Below are positions 22,584 through 34,294 of a DNA stretch of 64,000 nt, in pieces (position 1 is the first letter of the stretch; each line of letters opens with the position of its first letter). Below the pieces are notes generated by a model, which saw nothing but the letters and a program-made list of their open reading frames with translations, made no database searches and was not told the DNA's origin. Origin of the DNA: Nelumbo lutea. Lineage: Eukaryota > Streptophyta > Magnoliopsida > Proteales > Nelumbonaceae. The DNA lies in NCBI GenBank assembly GCA_022828595.1, contig JAKGHH010000001.1, positions 118,122,999 to 118,186,998 on the forward strand, read 5' to 3'. The position numbers were made by a program, and so were the translations under genes.

Positions 22584-23340
22584 TAAGGTTGCAACTTGGG
22601 TCGGGTTGGCCTGAACCCAACCCTAACCCAACCTTGATGCTCGGGTTAGGGTTAGGGTTGAAATTCATGAACCCGACTTTATTTTGGGTTAGTTAGGGTT
22701 GACCTATTGGACAACTTGACACAACCCGAACCCGACTCTATACTATATGTCATATATAAATATATTATATATTATATGTCATACATTGATTTGTTTAGAT
22801 GTATGATAGTTGTATAGCCCTTACTACATACCATCATGTTTTTATTTTAAGATAATCACTTCACTTAATCCTAAATGAAAAAACTAAAACCTTAATAACA
22901 TATTTTATGTTTTTTGAATATTTTATTTTTGATCTCCTCTCTAATGTTTTCCACCCATAAAAGATCTATCATAAGTCATAACTCATAATAAACTATAGTC
23001 ATTTCGAACACTTTTTTTTTTCAAATTTTGTACTAAAAAACCAATAAAAACATCAAAAAAACAAATACTAATAAAACATAGGATTATATATATATATAGA
23101 TATAGATATAGTGGAAATCAAGTTAAGATTTGAGATTAAATGGTTTTATGAAATTTTAAGGGATGGGAAAAAGGTTGGGTTGAGCCCAATCTCAGCCTAG
23201 TCCAACTCGAAGTTGACTTCGGGTTGGGTTGGATTGGATTAGGGTTAAAGGAATTTAGTTAGGGTTGGGGGTTTAGAAGTTAGGGTTGGGCTAGGGTTGG
23301 CCGCAACGCAACCTAAACCTGGCCTGACTTGCAACCCTAA
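22584..23340. mobile_element. Miniature element rich in GGGTTGGGTTAGGG motifs
   Basis: The ends carry 'ggttgcaacttgggtcgggttgg' and the inverse 'ggcctgacttgcaaccct', giving a short inverted repeat (GGTTGCAA). Between them are repeated 'gggttgggtt/aacccaaccc' blocks around an AT-rich core. No protein is encoded. Confidence 0.45.
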
Positions 23341-23989
23341 TATTAAATCGGGTAAGTCATAGTCAGTTCATTGGGCTGGTTGAATGAAAATGAATTTCAT
23401 TTTCAATGCAGTCCCAAAAAAGAAAGAACAAAGACTCACTCAAGCCCTAGAAAGAATACAGACTCACTCATTTCTGGATGAGGCCTGGTGTCATTCAAAG
23501 GATATTAAAATGGGAATTGAAATGAATTCCATTTCATCCATGAATGGGATTATAAAATGGTAAACATAGGGGTGGAAGCCCCATTCCAACCTTATTTCAG
23601 TATGTGAGCCCTGGCATCATTCAGGCCCTAGAAAGAAGAGAGAAGAGAGAAACCCTTTACTGTTCTACTTTTCCTTTGGTGAACCGTCACTACGTACACT
23701 TAGAAAATGATTAAATAATCAATAAAATCTGAAGAAAAAAGGATTTAAAATAGTAGGTTAAGGACTGAATATGATAAACAACTTGTTTACAATCAAACCT
23801 CCATGATCGCCCCACAAATTCAGATGGAAACAAACAAGCAGCTTAAGCAGACAAATATAGCAAAAGAAATTTTAACTTTTTCTATATTTTTGTCATTACA
23901 ACGACAATCTCAACACAACACAAGACAACCTTTTTCAATATTTTTCTATGGGCCCTTACTATGGTGAAGGGCCCAAAAGAAGGAAACCA

Positions 23990-25309
23990 TAAGCTACCCT
24001 TATGGTTTATCTAATTGACCAAGTATACCCCTACTGTTTGACTATTGTCTAGCACTACCCCTATTGTTTCAAAAAATTACCATTGTCGTTAAATATTGAC
24101 AGAAGGGCTGAAATCTCAATTTTATCCTTCTGTTAAATATCTCTCTCTCTTTCTGCCAATACACTTTGTTTTCTAACCCGCTCAAATCCTACCCAAGAGG
24201 ATCGAAGGTAGGCTCTTGAAGAAGAGCCAACACTGCTCGGATATGCTTGGAGGGAGAGATGGTGGTGGAAAAGGCCTCTTAAAGAACCTCCTTCACATAG
24301 AATTAGAGCTCAAAGCTGGAGATTTCTTAGAGAGCAAATAATGAAGCCGTAAAAAGGGAAAATTAGGAGTTTTTTTCCTACTTCTACCTCTACTTTTTGC
24401 TACTGTCGTTGTTTTTGGTGGCGATGCTTGCTACTTCTACTTTTTGCAAATAGAGCTCAGCTTGCTACTTCTGCCTCTGCTTTATCATTTCCCCCATTAA
24501 CAGAATTCTCAAAAGGCTTAGGTTTCCTGCAAATGCTCATCTTCTCTGTTGGCATAAAGATCAAGTCTTGGGGATGGTTTCGAAGTGTAGAGCCCCATTT
24601 CCCCTACCTAAACCCTAATCTAATACATCTCTCCCCAAATCAAACCAGATCAATCAAAGGCCTCTCTCTCTCTCTGCTACTTTTGACTTTTTTCTCTTAG
24701 AGAGAGAGAGGGGAAGAGGGAAATGGTGAGAAAATAGTAAAATGGACGACGAAGAAGAGATTCGGGGTTTTAAAGATCTAGGGTTAAGATCATGGAGAAG
24801 AGAAGTGATCTCATCTAGGGTTTACAGAGATGAAGAAAAGGAAAGAGGGTTGAGAGAATATCTCAATGGGAGAGGATTTTTCCAGCTCGGACATGGTCTT
24901 CACAATTTCTTCTCTACAGTCATCGATCTCTCTGGTGGCTCCATCTACTATGGTTGCTATGAGAGTTGTTGTTGTTCTCCTATCCTACATAAGCATACAG
25001 AGGGAAGAGAGGTCGAAGGAGAAAAGGAAGAAAGATAATGAAAGAGGGAAGAGAAAGAGGGGTCAAAGGAGGAAGGGGGTGCCAGACCTACCAGTTGAGA
25101 GGAAGGGATGAGGGTAAAATTGGGTTTTAAAAAATTTTAAATGTCACGTAGTGTCATGTGCATACGGGTTTTGACGGAATATTGATGGATGTTAACAATA
25201 AGGGTAGAGCTAGTCAATTGTCAGAAACGGTAAGAGTAGCGCTAGACAATAGTCAAACAATAGGGTATTATTAACTAAACCATAATGATTGTTTAAGAAA
25301 ATTTCCCTC
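23990..25309. mobile_element. Mutator-like non-autonomous element, second copy of the 8699-10184 family
   Basis: The left end (about 23990-24105) and the inverse complement of the right end (about 25180-25309) share 'ttatggttta', 'attgtttgactattgtctagc' and 'ctacccytattgtt', together roughly 100 bases of imperfect inverted repeat. Subterminal phrases such as 'tagctctaccc' and 'ggtaaaattgggttttaaaa' link it to the elements at 8699-10184 and 35255-36872. The GC-richer interior (24180-25100) has short open frames without motifs. It could be captured host DNA, but I cannot identify a source. Confidence 0.6.
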
Positions 25310-25489
25310 AATAGATGGATTACTATAGTGTTTAGATTTCCTTATTCCAAGCCCTTACAGAAAAAAAAAATAGATGTGAGATTTCAATTAGAAACGAAAA
25401 AGACAAAAAAATTAAAGCAAATATTAGACAAAATTTATTATTTTTCTTTCAGGATGGAAGCTAAAACCGTAACGACTTTGGTTCCACCC

Positions 25490-25722
25490 TAATAACTCTT
25501 TGGTTTGACTACCAGCATTTGCCATGGTAAGAACTTAACCTTGTCCTCTTCCTCAGGAATTTCTTGGGTATAAAACGAAGAAGCGTCGGACACCATTTCC
25601 CTCAGCGAATTCTCCCCAAAAAGAAGCTTCAATTCACTAGATGAATTCAATAGCTTTCTTCCTTTTGGCAACACTCGCACAAGGCACCAAACTCTGTACA
25701 AGAAAGGGGGGCGTTTTTTCAT
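25490..25722 (-). CDS. Unrecognised short open frame
   Basis: There are 77 codons, with a charged, moderately hydrophilic sequence including 'LKLLFGENSLREMVSDASSF' and 'FLPWQML'. It matches no family I recognise. Neighbours are a Mutator-like element on the left and a gypsy remnant on the right. It may be a fragment of a captured gene. Nothing shows that it is expressed. Confidence 0.15.
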
Positions 25723-26249
25723 TTAGAAATGAAAATAGTAGCTTTCTTCCTTTCATTTCATCATATTATTAAAAATACTTATTGTAGGTACATACAACTT
25801 ACTTAGACCCTCAAAGAATACTCAGACACCAAGAACACCACCATAGAAATATTTACGAACAATCAACAATCAGCCTCGCGCTGCGATTAACTTACATTCT
25901 AATTGCAATCACTACGATAAACCTGCAACATGCTAAACAAACCTCAGAAAGATTTGCCCACAAGACCTGAGAACGCTCGACTATGCGATGAAGTCACACC
26001 CACAACGAATTGGGAGGACAACGAACCAAACCCATGGTGAGACCCGAGTGTGTACCCAAACACACAGAACCGTTACAAAGAAGTGCCTCGCAAATCATCA
26101 CATGATGCCAATGAACATCGACTTTCAGACGATGACATCAGTATCCCCACGTAGGATTAGTGATGGTGCGTGGAAAAGGTAGTAGCCCATGTGAGTAATG
26201 AAGATCTTGGGGACAAGGAAAGATGATCCCTGAGGATATCTTCATGAAA

Positions 26250-26560
26250 CACATGGCAACACCCAATAGCGTACCCAATGATTGCCAACAAGTAGTATAT
26301 TTCCTTTCCGGATATAGAGTGAATGTCCCCATCTCCTACCTTTTGGGGTCCCAGGGATTCCTCCATAAATATGAGAGTCCTCTTTGTGGTTAGGAGATAG
26401 AAATCTTAGGTGGCTCGTTACCGACATCTCCAAGCACTCACAACTCACTTACTCCCTTTCGAGCCCACTTTCCCTCACAGACCTTCCTTCATTCTTCAAA
26501 GAAAGAGACTGCCTTCCCCTACTTCTTACAGTAGAATCTCTGGTTATGTCTTCGATCACA
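26250..26560 (+). promoter_or_regulatory. Probable 5' LTR promoter region of a gypsy element
   Basis: A TATA-like ccataaatatgag lies at about 26362-26374, roughly 200 bases before a Gag-like open frame on the same strand. Pyrimidine-rich leader sequence lies between them. The placement fits the U3/R part of an LTR. The LTR limits and primer-binding site were not identified. Confidence 0.35.
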
Positions 26561-26564
26561 AAGG

Positions 26565-27371
26565 ATGGCCTTAAGGAGAATTAACCTCACTGCCATCCCT
26601 GAGGAACAAAGTGACGTCCCAGAAAATGTTAACCTTGGGGTCGAGAACCAACCAGAAATAGAGACGACCATTCAAGCCAATATTGAAATCTTGTCAAACA
26701 AGATCTATGGGTTCGAGGCTTCTCTTCCACTCCTCGAAGAGTGCTTCAAAAGGATGGAGGAAACAAGAAGGACCCTCCATATATTGCTGAATCGCTCGGC
26801 CCATGTGGATCAAACACCCTCTGCTACTATCCCCGGCGTTTCAAATCCCAACCCCAATCAGCATGCTCCTAATGTAACACCTGCTTTCCCCGGTGTGCCC
26901 GAACAACATCATGGGAGCAACCTGGCCCCATCCCAAGCGGGATCCCGCGCCCACCTACCAACCCCACACTTCACCCAGAGTTAACCCATCATTTGAAATT
27001 CCCCTCAACAGAGATGAATTAAAAGAATACGTTCAGGGGCTGGTGGTCGAAAGCCGTGAACGGGTGCATGATTCAGCAGTTTTATAGAAGCATTATTCTG
27101 ATTGCATCCTATACAAGTCGTATCCCAACCGGTACACCTCTCCTCAGCAATGGCCATAATATGACGGGCAAAGAGGCAGCCCAGAAGAACGCATCAGTAA
27201 GTTTGAAGATTCCCTCAGTCCATTTGCTCTAGATGGAGACCTCAAAGTGCGAGAATTCTCAAAATCGTTAATAGGGTTAGCATACACATGGTTCATAAGC
27301 CTTATTCTCGGGAGCATCAATTCATGGGATGAGTTAGCAAAGAAATTCCTATCGAAATGGTTCACACTATG
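26565..27371 (+). pseudogene. Ty3/gypsy Gag remnant, truncated by a copia insertion
   Basis: The first open segment (26565-26984) encodes a glutamate/proline/asparagine-rich Gag N-terminus. One frameshift later, the sequence continues as 'YPNRYTSPQQWP', 'SKFEDSLSPFALDGDLKVRE', 'FSKSLIGLAYTWF' and 'SWDELAKKF', the classical gypsy capsid signature. Two stops (after 'DSAVL' and 'QQWP') break it. Similarity ends at about 27371, where copia-type leader sequence begins. This is a different gypsy family from the Tat elements at the window ends. Confidence 0.75.
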
Positions 27372-28823
27372 AATTTGATCTAATATAATATTAATAGAAA
27401 ATTAGGATTTTTTTCTATTTTATTTCAATCAAGTTCGAAGCTGATCGCGTAGAAGGAGGAGATTTCTCATATTAGGGTTTCGCCATCTGTGATTTGTAGT
27501 TTGAGAAACTGCAAACTGTAATCTAACATCTGTTTTGCAGGTAGCAGATCTGCGAACAACTCTAGTACCGATTCTTGATTGTCTTTAATCAGTAATTTAA
27601 TTTTAGATCAAATCTTGAATTAATTCTTGAATTAAAAATCAAACCCTAGACCCATTTGAACCAGATTGGACCAAACTGGTTGGACCGAATCTGTGGTTCA
27701 GTGGGGGCTGTTCTCAACCCTAATTTTTCACTCTTGGGTCACGGGATTGATAGCTAATTGCAAGACCTAATTCGGCCCACACCTATGAAACCCAGCTTTA
27801 ATGTCTTAAAACTACTTCAGCCATCAACTGCATAAAAGCTATATGGGCCGAGCTATTCTTTGCAATTCAGCCCATATACCTAGATAATATTAATCAATAA
27901 TTGTATGGATAATTATGGGCTTTAATAATGGGTTTTACAGATGTTAATTGATTGGATCAATTTTATCTTTGCATGTGATGTATGGATGTGTGATGTGCAA
28001 CGTTCATGGGCCATAAGTGTTTGGCCCATGTTGATATGATAGTGGCTCTTGCGCACACCATGGCTGAATGCACATCATTGTCATGGTGTCCCTAAAGATC
28101 ATTGGATGATCCTCCCTTCGTGGTGGGCCCCACACCTCCCCAAGAGGAATCGTGCGGAACCCTAGTCATTTGGGGACCATCAAAATCTGACTTTATGAAA
28201 GTCAGTGGGAGCCACTTTGGTTTGACCTAAAATAAACTAGGGCGTAACTTTTGTTCCCTCCTAAAATATGGGTGCATGTGATAGGGAGATTCATATGATG
28301 AACTCTCTAAAGTCCTTCCATCGTTAGCATGAAGATGGGTCCTTCAGTAATGAGGAAACACACCATAAAATTGGGTTATCCATTTGTTGCTGGATCTGTT
28401 GGAATGTTTCATAAGATGATAAGGGCATCATAGACTGATGTGGGAGGGGCCTATCCTAAAATGGAAGACTCTCTCATGGTACCTTAGCGTTCACGAATAT
28501 GATGGGTGCACTCACTAAACAAAAATGTTTAACCTAAAATGCCAATGAACCTTGTCTGACAGAGGCCAAAAGGAAAGCTCATACGGTGAGTGGATATAAT
28601 CCTTTACAGAAAGGTGGTGGGGTTATGCAGCTGAAACAGTTGACTCCATGCACCCTATGTGATTTCCTACATTTCCAGAGACATAATTCGTAGTTTTCGT
28701 CACTAAGATAAGAGGGAAATCTCATAGATGAACAAATGGGAATGAAACATAGATTAAAAGTCATATCTATGTAGATAACATGAATCAAATTAGGTTGTGG
28801 ACTAATGTTTACTTTTTATCAGA
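27372..28823 (+). other. Leader / partial LTR region of the copia element
   Basis: There is no coding sequence. It includes a stretch ending 'catctgttttgcaggtagcag' that resembles the end of a copia LTR or a spliced leader, followed by about 1.2 kb before gag. The limits of LTR and leader could not be set. Confidence 0.35.
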
Positions 28824-29521
28824 AATGGCAAATGGACAATTCGTTAAACTGTTGAACGACAACAAACTTAAGGGCCCAAGCTATGCTGACTGGTACCGTA
28901 ACCTTATGCTGGTCCGTAGGAGGGACTACTAGGAATGGGAAGAGAAAAATTCCCTAGCCTGCTGCTACATCATTGCCTCCTTGGATAATCCGATACAGCG
29001 ACAGTTCGATCAGATCGAATTGTCCAAGGATATATTAGATAGTCTGAGGGTGATGTACGAAGAGCAGAATCATTCTACTAGGTCTTGAAGCAGTTCATGA
29101 CCACACAGATGTCCAAGAACCAACAAGTTCATGACCATTGTTTCAAGATGATGGGTTACATTAATGAACCTTAGGCTCTTGGGTCCGGGCTTGACCATGT
29201 CATGAAGGTGGGCACCATCCTGAATTCTTTGCCTCCTTCCTTCAATCAGTTCATCATGAATTACAACATGAACAAGCTAAATGTTAGCATCCAGAAACTC
29301 AACAATATGTTGTAGATGGTCGAGGAACTGATTAAGAAGGATGAGCCCATTGCCATGCTTGTTGAAGCCAGCAAATCGGGCAAAAAGAAGAGAAAGGCAA
29401 AGAGAATGCCTCAAAAGAAAGCTATTAAGTCTAAGAAGCAGAAGAAAGATAGAGCATCAGATGCTTGTCACTTCTGCAAGCAAGTCGGCCATTGGAGGAG
29501 GAACTGTCCTCAGTACCTGTA
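28824..29521 (+). pseudogene. Copia Gag with CCHC zinc knuckle
   Basis: It starts at ATG 28824 ('MANGQFVKLLNDNKLKGPSY'). The copia-type capsid region follows, with in-frame stops (at 'RRDY*' and later). The C-terminal part (29316-29521) is lysine-rich and contains C-HF-C-KQVG-H-WRRN-C, a complete CX2CX4HX4C RNA-binding knuckle. The protein would package element RNA. It cannot be made intact from this copy. Confidence 0.75.
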
Positions 29522-29574
29522 ATCCAAGAAACAAGGTAATTTCGAATCCTGTGTCATAGAAACAAATTTGTTGG

Positions 29575-30840
29575 TAACTTCTACTTCCTGGTGTATTGAT
29601 TCTGAGGCTTCGACTCATGTGTGTAACTCACTGTAGGGGTTCAGAATAAACAGAAGACTGAGTGATGGAAAAGTAACTCTATACTTGGGGACTTCTGCAA
29701 GTGTTGCAGTTACAGTCATAGGAACTGTAGAGTTAATTTTTTAGAGAATGAACCATTGTACTAAAAGATTGTCTTTATGTACAGAATTTGAGAAGAAATT
29801 TGATTTCTGTTTCAAAACTGTGTGCAGATGGATATTCTGTTATTTTTAGTAATATGATTACTATTAAAAGAAATAGCAAATTCCTCGCATACGGAGAACT
29901 TGAGAATGGTCTCTATGTTCTCTATCCTTCTCTGGAAACTAACATAGTCGAAACTACGTCGGATGACATCCCCAAGAAAAGAACCCTTGATACAGTTAAT
30001 CCCACGTGCTTGTGACATTACCGACTTGGCCATATTAACATAGATCGTATCACAAGGTTGGTAAATGATGGTCCTTTGGATTTTCTAACTGTAGAAGATC
30101 TTCCAACCTATGAACCTTGCATTCAGGGTAAGATGACAAAACGACTATTTAACAATAAGCCTAAGAGATGTACAGGCATGCTTGACCTTATACATATTGA
30201 TGTATGTGGTCCCATGAGTGTTAGGACACATAACTAGCACATTTATTTCATAACATTCACCAATGATTACTCTTGGTATTGTTACGTATACCTAATGAGA
30301 CACAAGTCTAAATCATTTGAAAAGTTCAAAGAGTTCAGACAAGAGGTTGAGAAGCAGTTAGGGAGAGAAATTAAGACCCTTTGATCGGATCGAGGTGGCG
30401 AGTATCTCTCTGACGAATTCATGGACTACGTAAAGGTCAATGGGATAGTATCACAGCTAGTTCCTCTTGCTACACCTCAGCTAAACGGTGTTTTAGAAAG
30501 GAGGAATCGGACTTTATTGGATATGGTCCGATCACTTCTCGTACACTCAGAGTTGCCCACATCCTTTTGAGGTTACGCATTAGAGACTACGATATACGTG
30601 CTGAACCAGGTTTCAACCAAATTAGTTCTGAAGAATCCCTATGAGCTTTGGACCGAAAAGAAACCAAGTGTGAGACACTTAAAGATTTGGGGTTGCCCGA
30701 CACATGTTAAAAGAACGAGTGTGGACAAATTGGAATCCAAGACCAGCCATTGCCTATTCGTAGGCTACCCCAAAGGCTCGGTGGGTTACCTATTCTATGA
30801 CCCGGGAGAATAGAAGGTGTTCTGTAGTCGAAATGCCCAT
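29575..30840 (+). pseudogene. Copia protease and integrase region
   Basis: The protease site reads 'WCIDSEASTHVCNS', where the expected DSGA/S has Gly replaced by Glu. The pre-integrase block ('YRLGHINIDRI', about 30010-30055) follows. The integrase core has 'LDLIHIDVCGPM' (first Asp), 'SDRGGEYLSDEF' (second Asp) and 'LNGVLERRNRTLLDM' (Glu), so the D,D,E residues are recognisable. The C-terminal 'LKIWGCPTHVK' and 'CLFVGYPKGSVGYLFYDP' blocks are present. Stops (for example after 'REIKTL' and in 'PTSF*GYA') inactivate it. Confidence 0.75.
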
Positions 30841-30842
30841 TT

Positions 30843-32687
30843 TTGTATGATGATTACATCCTGAACAATCATCTTCAAGAAGTTGTTCCTGATGAGGAGA
30901 GCTCAGGGATAGTGGAAGGTGTCCCACAAGTTCCAGGTAATGACCAACCTAGAAGATCTACCCGGGTTTCCAGGCCACCAGTTCGTTTTGGCTATGACCA
31001 GGATAGTTACCTGGTGAAAGCTACGACTAGTGAGGAGGATCCCGTGACTTATACGGAAGCTATGTTGGACATAGATTCCTTGAAGTGGGTAGATGCAATG
31101 AGAGCTAAGATGGACTCAATGGAGACCAATGGAGTATGGACTCTAGTAGATCCACCCCCTGGGGTAAAAGCAATTGGTTGCAAATGGATCTATAAGAGGA
31201 AGAAGGGCTCTGATGGTAAGGTTGAGACCTATAAGGCTCGTCTTGTGGTGAAAGGGTACACACAGAAAGAGGGCATCGATTATGAGGAAACCTTTTCGCC
31301 AGTGGCTATGCTTAAATCCATTAGGATCCTACTAGCTGTAGCAGCATATCATGATTATGAGATTTTGGCAAATGGATGTCAAAACTGCATTCTTGAATGG
31401 AGATCTTAGTGAAGATATCTACATGCAGCAACTACAAGGTTTCATAGCTGCAGGTCAGAAACACATGGTATGTAAATTAAATAGATCCATATACCATGAT
31501 TATAAGATTTGGCAAATGGATGTCAAAACTGCATTCCTGAATGGAGATCTTAGTGAAGATATCTACATGCAGCAACCGCAAGGTTTCATAGCCACAGGTC
31601 AAAAACACATGGTATGTAAATTAAATAGATCCATATATGGACTTAAGCAAGCTTCTAGGAGTTGGAACATCCAGTTTGACTCTACCATCAAAAGGTTTGA
31701 CTTTGAGCAAAATCCGGATGAACCCTGTGTTTACAGGAAATCTAGTGGGGATAAGATTACATTCTTGGTTCTGTATGTATATGACATTCTACTCATTAGG
31801 AATGTTGACTACAGTGAAAGTGTGGCTTTCACAGCAATTCCCCATGAAAGATCTTAGAGAAGCCTCCTATATACTGGGTCTTCGACTCTATAGAGATAGA
31901 TCGAAGAGGATAATAGGATTATATTAATCTGCTTATATTGACAAGATAGTCAAGAGATACAACATGGAGAACTCCAAGAACTCTACCCACAAGACACCCG
32001 AGGAGATTGAGAGCATGAAGGACGTTCCCTATGCCTCAGCCGCAGGGAGCATCATGTAAGCCATGCTATGCACTCGTCCTGACATCGCTCAGGCAGTGAG
32101 TGTGGTAAGCAGATTCCAGGCCAACCTAGGGCAGGAGTATTGGAATGCTGTGAAAAACATACTAAAGTACATTCGAAGGAAAAAAAGAGTTTTGTCTGGT
32201 ATTCGATGATAGTTCACTATAGATCCAGGGGTATACTGATGCCGACTTACAGCCAGATCCAAATGATAGAAAGTTTACATCTGGGTATGTTTTCACAATA
32301 GGATCGTGTGTTGTTTGCTGGAAAAGCAGCAAACAGGGGTCCACGACGGATTCCACAACCAAAGCCGAACACATTGCCGTATGGATGAAGAAGTTCATTC
32401 ATGAATTGGGAGTAGTTCCATCCAGCACATCACCCATTCCACTGTTGTGTGACGACACTGGAGCTATCACTCAGGCTAAGGAGCCACGAGCCCAATCAAA
32501 GTCGAAGCACATCGAGAGGAAGTACTATGTACTGTGGGAGATAGTTGGAAGAGGGGACGTCCTAATTCAGAAGGTAGCATCAACAGAGAATGTAGCAGAC
32601 CCATTGACTAAGCCACTAACACAAAATGTGTTTGAGAAACACGTGGAAAGTATGAGACTCTGGCTTATACCAGATTGGACCTAAGTG
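30843..32687 (+). pseudogene. Copia reverse transcriptase and RNase H
   Basis: The RT starts in an open frame (30843-31409) with 'ALDIDSLKWVDAM'-type and 'GCKWIYKRKKGSDGKVETYK' blocks, followed by 'ETFSPVAMLKSIRILLAVAA'. A 145-bp direct duplication (31350-31640) repeats the 'QMDVKTAFLNGDLSEDIYMQ' segment. The catalytic site reads 'LYVYDILLI' instead of YVDD. The RNase H part is broken until 32385-32684, which keeps 'LCDDTGAITQAKEPRAQSKS', 'KHIERKYYVL' and 'VADPLTKPL'. No active enzyme is possible. Confidence 0.8.
31350..31640 (+). repeat. 145-bp direct tandem duplication inside copia RT
   Basis: Unit 1 (31350-31494) and unit 2 (31495-31639) both begin catgattat and contain the codons for 'WQMDVKTAFLNGDLSEDIYM'. 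Unit 1 has one extra T (gagattttgg versus aagatttgg), so an originally 144-bp in-frame duplication now shifts the frame. Confidence 0.9.
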
Positions 32688-32698
32688 CAAGTGGGAGT

Positions 32699-32830
32699 TG
32701 TTAGACAGTGTATGCCCTTAGCTCCAAATAACAGAAAGTGTGTGCCCGTTTTTTATTTATTTTTTCTTTTTCATTACAAATAACAAACCTTTAAAGGTTA
32801 GAATTTTTAATTTTCTCTCTTATTTTGTTA
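32699..32830 (+). repeat. Truncated 3' LTR of the copia element
   Basis: It starts TGTTAGACAGTG directly after a purine-rich stretch and the RNase H stop, the usual position of a copia 3' LTR. Similarity to LTR-like sequence fades by 32830, where PIF/Harbinger coding sequence begins. Confidence 0.5.
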
Positions 32831-32838
32831 TATAGGGT

Positions 32839-33214
32839 TGTTTAGGGGCTTTAGATGGAACATATATTAGGGTCTGAGTGTTTGAAAATGATTAGCCTAG
32901 ATATTGAACGAGGAAGAATGAAATTGCAACAAACGTATTGGGTGTTTGCTCTCTAGATATGTAGTTCATTTACATCTTATTTGGCTAGGAGGGATCTATT
33001 CATGACAATAGAGTCCTTCGTGATGCCATTTCAAGGAGAAATGGCTTAAAAATACCATAAGGTAAAAAATGAACTTTGAGAATTAGGACACTATAACAAA
33101 AATTCTAATATTGATGTTTAAGAAACTAATATGTATTGTCATATTTGTTTAGGCTATTATTACTTATGTGATGTTGGATACCCCAACAGTGAGGGATTCC
33201 TAACACTTTATACG
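32839..33214 (+). pseudogene. PIF/Harbinger transposase fragment (DDE_Tnp_4 type)
   Basis: The plus strand reads 'CLGALDGTYIRV' (first catalytic Asp), then 'EIATNVLGVCSLDM', 'EGSIHDNRVLRDAI' (second catalytic Asp) and 'RRNGLKIP'. An intron-like gap (about 33061-33153) follows, then 'YYLCDVGYPNSEGFLTLY'. This is the HARBI1-like nuclease of plant PIF elements. Several in-frame stops (TGA and TAG in the first 30 codons) kill it. The N-terminal part is absent, cut by the copia 3' end. Confidence 0.8.
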
Positions 33215-33215
33215 T

Positions 33216-33389
33216 AGGGGTGGCAACAAGCCGAGTTTTTCACGAGCTGCTCAAGCTTAGCTTGTAAAAAACTCGGCTCGACTCAATTTTAACCGAGCTT
33301 TAAGTCGAGCTTGAGCCCAATTTATAGGCTCGATTAATAAACAAGCCAAGCCCGAGCCTAATAGAGCTCGACTCATGAGGTTCACGAGC

Positions 33390-33433
<44 letters not shown>

Positions 33434-33565
33434 AAATTATAGAAAATAATATATATAATAAAAATATTATAATACTTAATTATTATAATTCTTATTTTTT
33501 AAATATCAAACAAAAAATATTTTTTATATATAATTTTTTATTTGTATAAAATAATTTTCCTCAAA
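33216..33565. mobile_element. Miniature element (GGGTGGCAACAAGCC...CTCGAGC type) with an AT microsatellite
   Basis: The left end taggggtggcaacaagccgag is followed by many 'gagctcgag' / 'ctcggctcgact' motifs, a (TA)n run at about 33393-33430, and 'aaatcgagctcgagcc' on the right. The 'taggggtggca' start is common in plant hAT miniature elements. It separates the transposase fragment from the MYB-like open frame of the surrounding Harbinger sequence. Confidence 0.5.
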
Positions 33566-33579
33566 TCGAGCTCGAGCCA

Positions 33580-34294
33580 ATGTAAGGAAGAAGTCTTCAA
33601 TGGGTGGGTTAAGGTAATTGTGGATTATTGTATTTTATATTTTAGACAAATGTATACATCTATTTTACATGACATCCAATTTATTAATATATTTTTGTTT
33701 TGATAAATGTAGAGCCATCCATATGTTGAAGGATTAAGGAACAAGCATTTTTCATTTCTTGATGAACTTTCTATCATCTTTGGAAGAGACAGAACCACTG
33801 AGGAGCATGCAGAAACCCCTTTTGATGCTGCAGAACTTGTTGATAGGGAAGAACAATCTAATTACCAACCCATGGAAGATAAACCAATTAATGAAGGAGA
33901 AGCTCAACAAGTTGGGTTAGAGTTTTTTCAAGAGGATAGCATGACTTCATCAACCTCTTGCCCTCATAGAGCAAGTAAGAGGTCAAAGAGTTGCATGGAT
34001 GATGACCTGTTGGTTAAGGTGCTTTTAGAAAAGATAGATATGGTTGAACAACAGTTTATTGAATACAATGATAGGGTTACACAAGTGACATATGCGTTAA
34101 ATATAGATAAGGAGGGTAGGGAGATGAGAATGAAAGTGTTTGAAGAGATAAGGAAGATCCCTAGATTAAGTTAAGATGAGATGGTCAAAGTGAGTAAAAA
34201 GTTAATTAGTGACATGGGAGAGGTTGAATACTTTTTTAGCCTACCACCTGACTTTAGAAATGCATACATTTTCTCTTACATCCTCTCTGATTAG
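33580..34294 (+). pseudogene. MYB/SANT-like protein of a PIF/Harbinger element, C-terminal part
   Basis: A short exon-like piece ('EEVFNGWVK', about 33585-33613) with a following GT is separated by about 100 bp from an open segment starting after AG at 33713. The latter reads 'SHPYVEGLRNKHFSFLDEL' and 'IIFGRDRTTEEHAE', the motif that follows the Myb_DNA-bind_3 domain in Harbinger ORF1 and related plant proteins. After a stop at 34172-34174 the same frame continues with 'KLISDMGEVEYFFSLP', the usual C-terminal block. Harbinger ORF1 partners the transposase in nuclear import and end binding. The MYB domain itself is missing. Confidence 0.65.

Larger units (their letters stand above)
27372..32830 (+). 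mobile_element. Ty1/copia LTR retrotransposon, decayed
   Basis: Element order on the plus strand is leader (27372-28823), gag (28824-29520), protease, integrase, reverse transcriptase and RNase H (to 32684), a polypurine stretch (aagtgcaagtgggag, about 32684-32698) and an LTR start (tgttagacagtgtatgccc, 32699). The PR-INT-RT-RH order defines Ty1/copia. The remaining 3' LTR piece is only about 130 bp before PIF/Harbinger sequence begins. I cannot find its partner at the 5' end, so both LTRs are truncated or rearranged. Many stops make it non-functional. Confidence 0.8.

Noticed and set aside
22640..22660. Telomere-like (TTTAGGG-type) repeat, gggttagggttaggg
   Set aside because: Only two or three units, embedded in a GGGTTGGGTT-rich miniature element. 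It is not an interstitial telomere tract.
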